Source: an uncultured Lachnospiraceae bacterium
GTDB taxonomy: Bacteria > Bacillota_A > Clostridia > Lachnospirales > Lachnospiraceae
NCBI GenBank assembly: GCA_910577835.1
Contig: CAJTOU010000068.1
Span: forward strand, 1-14,549
Direction: 5' to 3'
DNA length: 14,549 nucleotides
The translations under genes were made by a program, and so were the position numbers. The notes under the pieces were generated by a model. The model saw only the letters and a program-made list of their open reading frames with translations. It was not told the origin of the DNA and made no database searches. This document shows, piece after piece, positions 7,475 to 13,861 of this stretch (its first letter is position 1; every line of letters starts with the position of its first letter).

Positions 7475-8023
7475 CTATTCATCCCCGTCTTCGTAATCCT
7501 CTTTTTTCTCTGCCGCTTCAGCAAGCCATTCTGCAAAAATTTTCGTATCAGGATTATTCAGACGATATGCACGTTCTGTATTTGTATAATCAGGAGACAT
7601 CACCTCAACTAATACAATTACGTCTTCACGGCTTTGATTAAGCGCAAATATTCCTTCCCTGTCCAATGTCTTCATTGCCTGCTCCATTGCAGAATATCGA
7701 AGCTCATATTCCTTTTCAAAGTCCATGTCCAGTATGGAACCTCTGTCATATAACAATGCCTCTACTTCTTTGAAATTTTCCTGTTTCCACATACAATACG
7801 GCGAATCCGCATCGGACCATTTTATCATCTCCAGTTCTTCTTCGCCGTTTTCTTTTTCCCGTTCAAGAGCTTCCATGGACCATGCAGATATATATGGTGT
7901 ATTTGCCAGACCGTCAGATACAAGAGTGATATAGTAATAATGCTCTTTGTTTTTCATTAAATCCAAAAGAATCGTTCTTATAGCCTTCATAAGCTCGGAT
8001 ATTAAACTTTCTTTAAAATTCAT
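7475..8023 (-). CDS. DUF4303 family protein
   Basis: This acidic 182-residue soluble protein resembles the DUF4303 family: an N-terminal helix, then H-Y-Y-Y-I-T-L-V-S-D-G (28-38) and P-Y-I-S-A-W-S (43-49), with conserved aromatic residues around M-I-K-W-S-D-A-D-S-P-Y. No catalytic motif is visible and no function is established for the family. Relatives often occur near toxin-immunity or housekeeping genes, so no role can be assigned from family alone. AGAGGA lies 4 nt before the ATG. The gene is first in the minus-strand unit with dus (2-nt gap), the LRR gene and the reductase, and has a good promoter at 8093-8121. Confidence 0.7.
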   Translation of the reverse strand: MNFKESLISELMKAIRTILLDLMKNKEHYYYITLVSDGLANTPYISAWSMEALEREKENGEEELEMIKWSDADSPYCMWKQENFKEVEALLYDRGSILDMDFEKEYELRYSAMEQAMKTLDREGIFALNQSREDVIVLVEVMSPDYTNTERAYRLNNPDTKIFAEWLAEAAEKKEDYEDGDE

Positions 8024-8061
8024 GGTGTCCTCTTTTCTCTTAATTTAAAATCTTTTATTAG

Positions 8062-8085
8062 GCAGTCAGCGCAAGCGCTGGCTGC
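8062..8085. other. Strong hairpin at the expected 5' end of the DUF4303-dus transcript
   Basis: GCAGTCAGCGC (8062-8072) and GCGCTGGCTGC (8075-8085) pair with one G-T wobble on the plus strand, or one A-C mismatch on the minus strand. In minus-strand RNA the loop is G(CUUG)C, a known stable tetraloop. The predicted transcription start is at about 8086, so the mRNA would begin with this stem. No T-run follows in either direction, which argues against an intrinsic terminator. Confidence 0.6.
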
Positions 8086-8092
8086 ATGATTT

Positions 8093-8121
8093 ATCATAGC
8101 ACGAAGGACAGACTTTATCAA
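8093..8121 (-). promoter_or_regulatory. Promoter of the DUF4303-dus-LRR-reductase unit
   Basis: On the minus strand TTGATA (8116-8121) is followed after 17 nt by TATGAT (8093-8098). Each box matches consensus at five of six positions. The untranslated leader would be about 63 nt and contains the 8062-8085 hairpin. Confidence 0.65.
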
Positions 8122-8209
8122 GAAATATTCGAAATTAGAAATTTAATATTTTAAATTCAGTATAATAAATTTCATACAATAAATTTCACATAATTCATTT
8201 ACATATTCC

Positions 8210-9472
8210 TTAAAAGCTTTTAAAAATATTCCTTGTACTGACAGCAATTATCATGGAAACAATACCTGCAAATAAAAGAACTGTAAATTCAAAACCACCA
8301 CAGATTTCAAAGAAAACTCCATAAAATGCATTGCCGATTGGCTGAGCACACATAGAAATAGTAAAAATAACCGCAATTACCTTTCCAATCAAATTCTGCG
8401 GAGTTTCCGTCTGAACAAAAGACAGCATCTGTACGGTAAAAACCGTTGAAAATATCATAATAACAAAACAGCATACAGTCATAACAGCATAATTTATCAG
8501 ACCAGATGAAAACAACATTAAAGATATTCCCATTGGAAACATACATGCCGCACAGCAGATAATTAAATTGCCTGATTTCTGTATAGTTAGCTTTTTTGCA
8601 AAAATACCTGCGCCAATGCCGCCTGCCAGTCCTCCCGCCGCCAGCGCTCCCTCTGCAAAGCCGTATAATCTGTTTGCCAGAGAAGCCTCTAAATTCAATA
8701 CCTGTGTAATAATATACGGAAGCCCCACAATAATAACAGAGGATAAAAATAAATTAATTCCACAAATAACAAGCAATCCTTTTCCAATCACAGGCTTTTC
8801 TTTCCGAATAAAACAAATACTTTCTGTAAAATCTTTTTTAATTATTTTCCATACATTTACACCGGAATCCTGCTTTACAAAAGGAATATGAATAAAAAGT
8901 TCCATAACCGCAGATACAAAAAAACATAAAATACAAACCCACAATACTGGTTCTAATCCATATGTGCTGTATAAAATTCCTCCAAGCACAGGTCCTAATA
9001 AAGAAGAAAAGGAACTAATAGTATTAATAATAGAATTTGCAGCCATTAAATGTTCCTGACTTACAAGAGCTGGAACACTTGCCTGCACAGACGGCTGATA
9101 TGCCCCTGCAATGCTATATAAAAGCATTAATGTAACTGTTATTAAAGGAATAAGGCTTACTCCTTCTGCAAGAAAAGAGAAAGTCAAAATAACTGCCGCT
9201 GTAAAAAAATCCAGAATAACCATAATATTTCTTTTATTTATTCTGTCCGCAATGATTCCTCCTATGGGCGATAACAGAATGGAAGGAATAAATGCACAGG
9301 CCGTAACAGTACCGTAAAGCGCTGATGAACCCGTATGATTGAGTAAATACAACGGAAGAGCAAATCTGATTGCAGCGTTTCCAAACAGTGAAATAATCTG
9401 ACCAATTACCACCAGTATAAAATCTTTTGAAAATAATTTTTGATTCAATTTTTGTACCATGCTGCGGGCCAT
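8210..9472 (-). CDS. MFS transporter (MFS_3 type drug/macrolide exporter-like)
   Basis: The protein has 420 residues, almost all in about twelve hydrophobic segments, with the major-facilitator motif A in the 2-3 loop (G72-I-I-A-D76-R77-x-x-K80-R81). It starts with a short basic N-terminus followed by F-I-L-V-V-I-G-Q-I-I-S-L-F-G-N. Length and layout fit the MFS_3/enterobactin-exporter and MefA-like efflux group in the cytoplasmic membrane. The substrate cannot be read from sequence, but a TetR gene upstream and a shared operator motif point to inducible efflux. Two start codons, ATG 9472 and ATG 9460, are possible and neither has a visible Shine-Dalgarno sequence; 9460 is a real alternative because the family-like K-L-N-Q-K-L-F begins there. 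An in-frame TAA at 9491-9493 excludes starts further upstream. No clear terminator follows. Confidence 0.88.
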   Translation of the reverse strand: MARSMVQKLNQKLFSKDFILVVIGQIISLFGNAAIRFALPLYLLNHTGSSALYGTVTACAFIPSILLSPIGGIIADRINKRNIMVILDFFTAAVILTFSFLAEGVSLIPLITVTLMLLYSIAGAYQPSVQASVPALVSQEHLMAANSIINTISSFSSLLGPVLGGILYSTYGLEPVLWVCILCFFVSAVMELFIHIPFVKQDSGVNVWKIIKKDFTESICFIRKEKPVIGKGLLVICGINLFLSSVIIVGLPYIITQVLNLEASLANRLYGFAEGALAAGGLAGGIGAGIFAKKLTIQKSGNLIICCAACMFPMGISLMLFSSGLINYAVMTVCCFVIMIFSTVFTVQMLSFVQTETPQNLIGKVIAVIFTISMCAQPIGNAFYGVFFEICGGFEFTVLLFAGIVSMIIAVSTRNIFKSF

Positions 9473-9536
9473 GCCATAATATGTTGTTGTTTATAACACA
9501 AAGAAATATAAACAAAGTTGAAAAAATGCCCGCAGC
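9461..9536 (-). promoter_or_regulatory. Long-range inverted repeat at the MFS start codon
   Basis: On the plus strand GCTGCGGGC (9461-9469) and GCCCGCAGC (9528-9536) are perfect 9-bp complements, 58 nt apart. With one bulged C they extend by a further AT/AT. In minus-strand RNA the 3' arm spans the first MFS codons and ends directly before ATG 9460, where a ribosome binding site would be expected. This could hold the start region in a stem. Function is inference. Confidence 0.5.
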
Positions 9537-9638
9537 TTATATCCTTTCTATGTTTTTATTTTATAGGAAATTATCATATATTTCCTGTAATGAAGCTCTT
9601 ACAGAGCAACTATTTTTTCAATCCTGCTTTTACTTACA

Positions 9639-9655
9639 ATACCGCATGACGGTAT
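9639..9655. promoter_or_regulatory. Candidate TetR operator upstream of the MFS gene (wide spacer)
   Basis: ATACCG and CGGTAT are separated by CATGA. The same half-sites are separated by one A at the tetR promoter (10369-10385), and the right half ACGGTATGT is identical in both. A weak promoter-like pair lies immediately upstream on the minus strand (TTGCAG, 17 nt, TATACA), so a bound regulator would cover the start of the exporter transcript. Confidence 0.6.
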
Positions 9656-9674
9656 GTATATATTTTTAAATATG

Positions 9675-9696
9675 GGACTGCAATATACTGCAGTCC
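9675..9696 (-). terminator. Terminator-like hairpin after the tetR gene
   Basis: GGACTGCA (9675-9682) and TGCAGTCC (9689-9696) form a perfect 8-bp stem with a 6-nt loop, 3 nt past the tetR stop. On the minus strand it is followed by CATATTT and not a clean T-run, so it may be a weak terminator or an mRNA 3' stabiliser. It lies between tetR and the exporter operator. Confidence 0.4.
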
Positions 9697-9699
9697 TTT

Positions 9700-10353
9700 C
9701 TACTTGTTCTGCTCATACAAAACAGCCAGCTCCTTTAATCTGTCCAGCATTTCATCATCTACAATATCCAGACCGAACCCCTGCATCATCTGTCGAAATA
9801 TCATAAATTTTCGACAGGCTTCCTCAGCAGAATTATTAAATATCATTGGATTCATCCAGATATTTGCAACAAGTATAATCAGCTCCGCCAATTCTGCCGG
9901 ATAATCTGTTTGAATAGAACCATCCAAAATACCCTGTTCAATAATAGGTTCAATATAATCTGGCGCTGCTTCATCCATTGTCTCACGAAAAATGCTGAAA
10001 AGCAGTCTTGGGTTATTACTTAAATCCGGAGCCACTGTAAACATATCATTCTGAACAGGTCGAAGAATAGATTCCTTAAAAATAGTTTTCAGCTTTTCTC
10101 TTCCGGTAATATCTTTCCGGTCACGAATCACTGTAAGCATTCGGTTTGATTCCTCTGTCATTCTATCTGTGACAGCGACTAAAATATCTTCCTTCGATTT
10201 AAAATGATGATAAATAGCTCCCTTGCTGAGTCCCCCCAACTGATTGATAATATCCTGAATAGAGGTATGTTCATACCCTTTTTCCATAAACAGACGCAAT
10301 GAAACATCAAGGATTAAATTAACAGTTTCTTCCGGGTGTTTATTTCTGGCCAT
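9700..10353 (-). CDS. TetR/AcrR family transcriptional regulator
   Basis: The 217-residue protein has the TetR N-terminal DNA-binding domain at about 8-57: a first helix with I-L-D-V-S-L-R-L-F-x-E-K-G-Y-E-H-T-S-I-Q-D-I, then the recognition helix region L-S-K-G-A-I-Y-H-H-F-K-S-K-E-D-I. The remaining 160 residues are the helical ligand and dimerisation domain. GGGAGG lies 8 nt before the ATG, an excellent ribosome binding site. Its promoter carries the palindrome ACATACCGACGGTATGT over the predicted start, so autorepression is likely. A related palindrome precedes the MFS gene downstream, which makes that exporter its probable target. The inducer is unknown. Confidence 0.92.
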   Translation of the reverse strand: MARNKHPEETVNLILDVSLRLFMEKGYEHTSIQDIINQLGGLSKGAIYHHFKSKEDILVAVTDRMTEESNRMLTVIRDRKDITGREKLKTIFKESILRPVQNDMFTVAPDLSNNPRLLFSIFRETMDEAAPDYIEPIIEQGILDGSIQTDYPAELAELIILVANIWMNPMIFNNSAEEACRKFMIFRQMMQGFGLDIVDDEMLDRLKELAVLYEQNK

Positions 10354-10368
10354 TTTTTTAACCTCCCT

Positions 10369-10385
10369 ACATACCGACGGTATGT
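10369..10385. promoter_or_regulatory. TetR operator at the tetR promoter
   Basis: ACATACCG, a central A, and CGGTATGT form a perfect 17-bp palindrome. It begins 2 nt downstream of the -10 box and ends about 15 nt before the ATG, overlapping the start of transcription and lying just upstream of the Shine-Dalgarno sequence. This is the expected position for autorepression by the adjacent TetR protein. Confidence 0.75.
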
Positions 10386-10387
10386 TT

Positions 10388-10417
10388 ATACTATCATATC
10401 ATTAATATATTTGTCAA
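10388..10417 (-). promoter_or_regulatory. Promoter of the tetR gene
   Basis: On the minus strand TTGACA (10412-10417) is followed after 18 nt by TAGTAT (10388-10393). The -35 is perfect and the -10 matches at four of six positions. The operator follows at once. No hairpin terminator is visible between this promoter and the end of the serine hydrolase gene at 10458. Confidence 0.65.
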
Positions 10418-10457
10418 GCAGTATTTATTACCTTTCTTTCAAACTTTCAAATATCTT

Positions 10458-11381
10458 TCAATAATTCTCTATTTTGCCTATTATATCCCAAATCAAATCA
10501 TTATACCCCATTCCTCTTGCTGTTGGAGTTGCCTGTGTTACCATAATCAATTTCTTTTCTGGTACAACTGTTATACTCTGTCCGCCATATCCCCTGCATC
10601 CATACCATTGATTGTCTCTCCACCACATAAATCCATATCCAGATTGTGCTGGCGATGGCGCAGTAGCCATATCAATATATTCCTTTGATATAATCTGTTT
10701 ATCTTTATAAATTCCATTTTCCAAAAACAACTTTCCTATTTGAAACATTTCCATTGCTGTTAAATCAGAAAGCTTTTCATTTTTATCATTATTTCCAACT
10801 GTATAATATGTTCCAGATGCAGACTGAAACCATCCTTCACTTTCTATACCCAATGGTTTATAAAGATTTTGATTTGTAAATTCATATAAATCACCGGAAA
10901 TATGATTTAAAACCTCTGCCAGCAATATAATATCCCATTCCTTGTATATATATCTTGTCCCCGGAATATCCGTTACTGCAATATCCGCAATATGCTCTAT
11001 CCAGTTTTCTGAGCGGAACATCTGGTCAAGCATGGGGCAATGATAGTGTACTCCACCTGTCCAGTATATTCCTGATGTCATGGTTAAAAGATGACGTACT
11101 GTAATCATTCTGTGACGCAAATCTCTTCCTTCATTAAATTGTGGAATAAATTTATAAACCGGCTCGTCGACACTTTTTAACAAACCTCTGTCAATCATAA
11201 TACCTGCAACTGCCGACGTTATACTTTTTGCCACAGATTTAATTACATTTCGACTGTTTTCATCAAATCCATTGTAATAACACTTTGCCAGAAATTCCCC
11301 ATTTTGCCAGAGCAGCACACTGTTTATCTGACGGTATCTTTTTCTTTGTATATAATTATCTATGATTATGTTATAATTCAT
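10458..11381 (-). CDS. Serine hydrolase, beta-lactamase/penicillin-binding-protein fold, cytoplasmic
   Basis: This 307-residue protein resembles the class C beta-lactamase-related family (Beta-lactamase, PF00144). Ser49-V-A-K52 is the S-x-x-K nucleophile motif, and R-H-L-L-T-M-T-S-G-I is the characteristic following segment. The second motif, normally Y-x-N, reads Tyr146-Lys-Glu. The third, normally H-x-G or K-T-G, reads G-Tyr265-G-G-Q. There is no signal peptide, so it acts inside the cell and not on peptidoglycan. Esterase or amidase action on a small molecule, for example inactivation of a drug, is plausible but not shown. Its ATG overlaps the TGA of the uvrA-like gene by 4 nt (ATGA), so it is translationally coupled to it. 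GGCAGGT about 8 nt upstream may serve as the ribosome binding site. Confidence 0.82.
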   Translation of the reverse strand: MNYNIIIDNYIQRKRYRQINSVLLWQNGEFLAKCYYNGFDENSRNVIKSVAKSITSAVAGIMIDRGLLKSVDEPVYKFIPQFNEGRDLRHRMITVRHLLTMTSGIYWTGGVHYHCPMLDQMFRSENWIEHIADIAVTDIPGTRYIYKEWDIILLAEVLNHISGDLYEFTNQNLYKPLGIESEGWFQSASGTYYTVGNNDKNEKLSDLTAMEMFQIGKLFLENGIYKDKQIISKEYIDMATAPSPAQSGYGFMWWRDNQWYGCRGYGGQSITVVPEKKLIMVTQATPTARGMGYNDLIWDIIGKIENY

Positions 11382-13057
11382 TTTAAATACCTGCCTATAA
11401 TAGATTCTGAATTATTTTTCAGTTCAGCCGGTGTACCGCAGGCAATTACATTGCCGCCTTCATCGCCTCCGCCTCTTCCAAGCTCAATAATATAATCACA
11501 ATTTGACAATATATATGAATCATGCTCCGTAATAATTACAGAATTTCCCATATCCACAAGCTCATCCATAAGCGCCATAAGCCTTTCAGTATCATGAAAG
11601 GAAAGTCCTGTTGTCGGCTCATCAAAAATATAGAGGCACTGCTTTCCCACTTTTCCCTTCGCAAGCTCTTTTGCCAGTTTTATTCTCTGACTTTCTCCGC
11701 CTGAAATTGTTGGTGTTTCCTGTCCTAATTTTATATATCCCATGCCTACTCGCCTTAGAACGTTCAACATTGTATAAATAGATTCATTCTTTTCCTTAAA
11801 AAATCCGCATGCCTCCTCCACGCTCATTTCCAGAATATCCTGTATATTCCTGCCGTCTAAACAAATCTCCATTGCCTCAGGCAGATATCCTGTTCCTTTA
11901 CAATTTTCACATTTTATATCTATAAAATTGCCAAGTCCCATATGATAGTGAATCACTCCGTATCCTTTACAGGCTGGACAGCCTCCCTCGCTGTTTCTGG
12001 AAAACATTCCTGCCGAATATCCGGCAGATTTTGCCGCATCACTTTCTGCATATAAAACTCTTATTTTATCAAATATTCCTGTATAAGTAGCCGGACAGGA
12101 CGTTTTACTTCTGCCGATTGGTCTCTGGTCAATAATATAACATTTCTTTATATTATCTATACCTTGTAATTCTATATCTGTCTTTATTTCTTTGTCTTCT
12201 TCCATTACACATTTCGTCTTAAGAATTTCTTTTAATTTCGGAACCAGGGTATTTGATATTAAACTGGATTTTCCACTGCCGGAAACACCTGCCACACCTG
12301 TCATCACTCCAAGTGGAATGTCTACGAAAATATTTTTTAAATTATGAGTATTTGCATTTTTTATATGTAATTTTTTTTCAGATACAGGTCTGTATGCAGA
12401 TTTTATTTTAAATCCAGTTTTATTTAAACCGTCAAAAGTTGCTTGATTTGTCAGATAAGGCGCTGTCTTTGATTCGCTGCATTTTAAAAATTCCTTATAT
12501 CCACCTTCATATATTTTAAAACCGCCATATATTCCGGCTTCTGGTCCCATATCAATAATATAATCAGCTTCTCTTATAAAACTTTCATCATGTTCTACGC
12601 ATACTACTGTATTTCCAGCATCTATAAGTCTCTTTATAATACGAATAAGATTGACTTTTTCGATTTCATGAAGACCGATGGTCGGCTCATCAAATACAAA
12701 AATAACAGAATCCATTTCCGCTAAAATATAAGAAGCTAAAAACAGCCTTTGAATTTCACCGCCGGACAAGGTTGGCAATGGCCTTGACAATGAAAGATGA
12801 TGCAAGCCTACTTCAACCATGCAGGAAAGTTTTGTTATCAAATCCTCTAATAATGGTGATTTTTTAATATCTGCATTTTTCAGAAAATCAAGCAATCTGC
12901 TGATATACATTTCTTCCAGTTCACTTATGTTTTTACCACTGATTGTTGTATGCAATGCCTGTTCTCCAAGTCCTGTCCCATTGCATTTCGGGCAGGAAAT
13001 ACTTTCTACGCAGTTTAATTTTGAACCCCAGTTTTTTTGCCTTGACTCCATGACCAT
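11378..13057 (-). CDS. UvrA-like ABC ATPase, C-terminal fragment (frameshifted from the upstream part)
   Basis: The 559-residue frame holds the end of the first ATPase and the whole second one. Visible parts are C-P-K-C-N-G-T-G (zinc module, 22-29), ABC signature L-S-G-G-E (97-101), Walker B V-I-F-V-F-D-E-P (118-125), the second Walker A G-V-S-G-S-G-K-S (257-264), zinc C-P-A-C-K-G and C-E-N-C-K-G-T-G (about 360-390), second signature I-S-G-G-E-S (451-456) and Walker B Y-I-F-D-E-P-T-T-G-L. The first Walker A is in the fragment at 13015-13731, in another frame. The 5' end given is only the first ATG after an in-frame TGA; it has no good ribosome binding site and is probably not a true start. 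The protein belongs to the short UvrA2/DrrC-like class. It overlaps the serine hydrolase gene by ATGA. Confidence 0.85.
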   Translation of the reverse strand: MVMESRQKNWGSKLNCVESISCPKCNGTGLGEQALHTTISGKNISELEEMYISRLLDFLKNADIKKSPLLEDLITKLSCMVEVGLHHLSLSRPLPTLSGGEIQRLFLASYILAEMDSVIFVFDEPTIGLHEIEKVNLIRIIKRLIDAGNTVVCVEHDESFIREADYIIDMGPEAGIYGGFKIYEGGYKEFLKCSESKTAPYLTNQATFDGLNKTGFKIKSAYRPVSEKKLHIKNANTHNLKNIFVDIPLGVMTGVAGVSGSGKSSLISNTLVPKLKEILKTKCVMEEDKEIKTDIELQGIDNIKKCYIIDQRPIGRSKTSCPATYTGIFDKIRVLYAESDAAKSAGYSAGMFSRNSEGGCPACKGYGVIHYHMGLGNFIDIKCENCKGTGYLPEAMEICLDGRNIQDILEMSVEEACGFFKEKNESIYTMLNVLRRVGMGYIKLGQETPTISGGESQRIKLAKELAKGKVGKQCLYIFDEPTTGLSFHDTERLMALMDELVDMGNSVIITEHDSYILSNCDYIIELGRGGGDEGGNVIACGTPAELKNNSESIIGRYLK

Positions 13058-13731
13058 TCATTTCCAATCCATGTGATAAATCCTTCAGTATCTGCATTTC
13101 CATATTTGAATATCAGCAGTTCGTCTTCACTTAATTCCTCCAGTGTCTTCTCGCAAGAGATACTGGTTTTCCTTTCAAACTTCCGTAAAAAACGCTGATA
13201 AGCTCCTCCATCTACCTGCCCGTTTAAAATATCCTTTAATTTCATTGAAAAATCTGATAATATCTTCTCTTCACATACATGATTAGAAGTTCCTTTTCCA
13301 AGACATTTTACACACATTCCTCTTGCTGAATTTCTTTGAAACATCGACGCCTCTAAAGGTCTCCCATTATTATAATCCGGATTCAGATTTCCATATACCG
13401 CAAAAAGAGTGGCCAGAACAGCAGTAAGCTTTGTCCTTGTTCCGACAGTACTTCTCGGATTTGACTGACGTATAATTCGTTGTTCTACGGCTACTGTTGG
13501 CGAAAGACCGGTTATCTTATCAAAGGACGATTCACTTTCCACCATAAACTGTGTACCGGAAAACATCAAATATCTGCGATGACCTTCCTCATAAAGTGTA
13601 TCAAATGCCAGACTTGATTTGCCACTGCCGGATACTCCTGTTATGACTGTCAGTTTATTTTTTGGAATTTTTACATCGATACCTTTTAAATTGTGAATAG
13701 ATGCATTTTTTATCTCTACATATTGTTTCAT
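13015..13731 (-). CDS. UvrA-like ABC ATPase, N-terminal fragment (frameshifted at a run of seven A)
   Basis: The 238-residue frame holds the first half of ATPase I: K-N-A-S-I-H-N-L-K-G-I-D-V, Walker A G32-V-S-G-S-G-K38-S, E-G-H-R-R-Y, then G-L-S-P-T-V-A-V-E-Q and P-R-S-T-V-G-T. Canonical UvrA next has a UvrB-binding insertion of about 115 residues. Here the sequence passes directly to a Cys-rich module (M-C-V-K-C-L-G-K-G), so the UvrB contact is missing and classical excision repair is unlikely. Relatives of this class include DrrC-type drug-resistance proteins. The frame ends at TAA 13015-13017, shortly after G-K-K. One extra A in the seven-A run (plus-strand T13032-13038) would join it to the frame ending at 11378, giving a normal protein of about 784 residues. 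GGAG lies 13 nt before the ATG, rather far. Confidence 0.85.
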   Translation of the reverse strand: MKQYVEIKNASIHNLKGIDVKIPKNKLTVITGVSGSGKSSLAFDTLYEEGHRRYLMFSGTQFMVESESSFDKITGLSPTVAVEQRIIRQSNPRSTVGTRTKLTAVLATLFAVYGNLNPDYNNGRPLEASMFQRNSARGMCVKCLGKGTSNHVCEEKILSDFSMKLKDILNGQVDGGAYQRFLRKFERKTSISCEKTLEELSEDELLIFKYGNADTEGFITWIGNEWSWSQGKKTGVQN

Positions 13732-13771
13732 AATAAAATATAATCTCCAAAATTTAATTTTTATAATTATT

Positions 13772-13799
13772 TTTATATTATATCTGTTTTTAATGGCAA
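13772..13799 (-). promoter_or_regulatory. Candidate promoter of the uvrA-like/hydrolase pair
   Basis: On the minus strand TTGCCA (13794-13799) is followed after 16 nt by TATAAA (13772-13777). An overlapping TATAAT lies 5 nt upstream of the -10 but lacks a well-placed -35. The region is very A+T-rich, so this is tentative. Confidence 0.35.
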
Positions 13800-13861
13800 C
13801 TTCTTCTCAAATCTTGTGATTCTTCTCTTACAGGCTGATTTATCTTTACAAATCTGACAAC

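Noticed and set aside
8164..8188. AATAAATTTCA repeated twice at a 14-nt period downstream of the MFS gene
   Set aside because: Only two copies of very low-complexity A+T sequence; too little to call a repeat array or regulatory site.
9234..9515. 93-codon minus-strand frame overlapping the MFS start
   Set aside because: It is an out-of-frame reading of the MFS N-terminal coding region and has no plausible protein features.
9565..9586. AGGAAAT/ATTTCCT hairpin in the MFS leader as a terminator
   Set aside because: Seven A+T-rich pairs and an 8-nt loop, and it would lie between the operator and the gene; kept only as background structure.
11378..13731. Canonical uvrA of nucleotide excision repair
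   Set aside because: The UvrB-binding insertion is absent, the total length is about 784 instead of about 940 residues, and no uvrB or uvrC is nearby.
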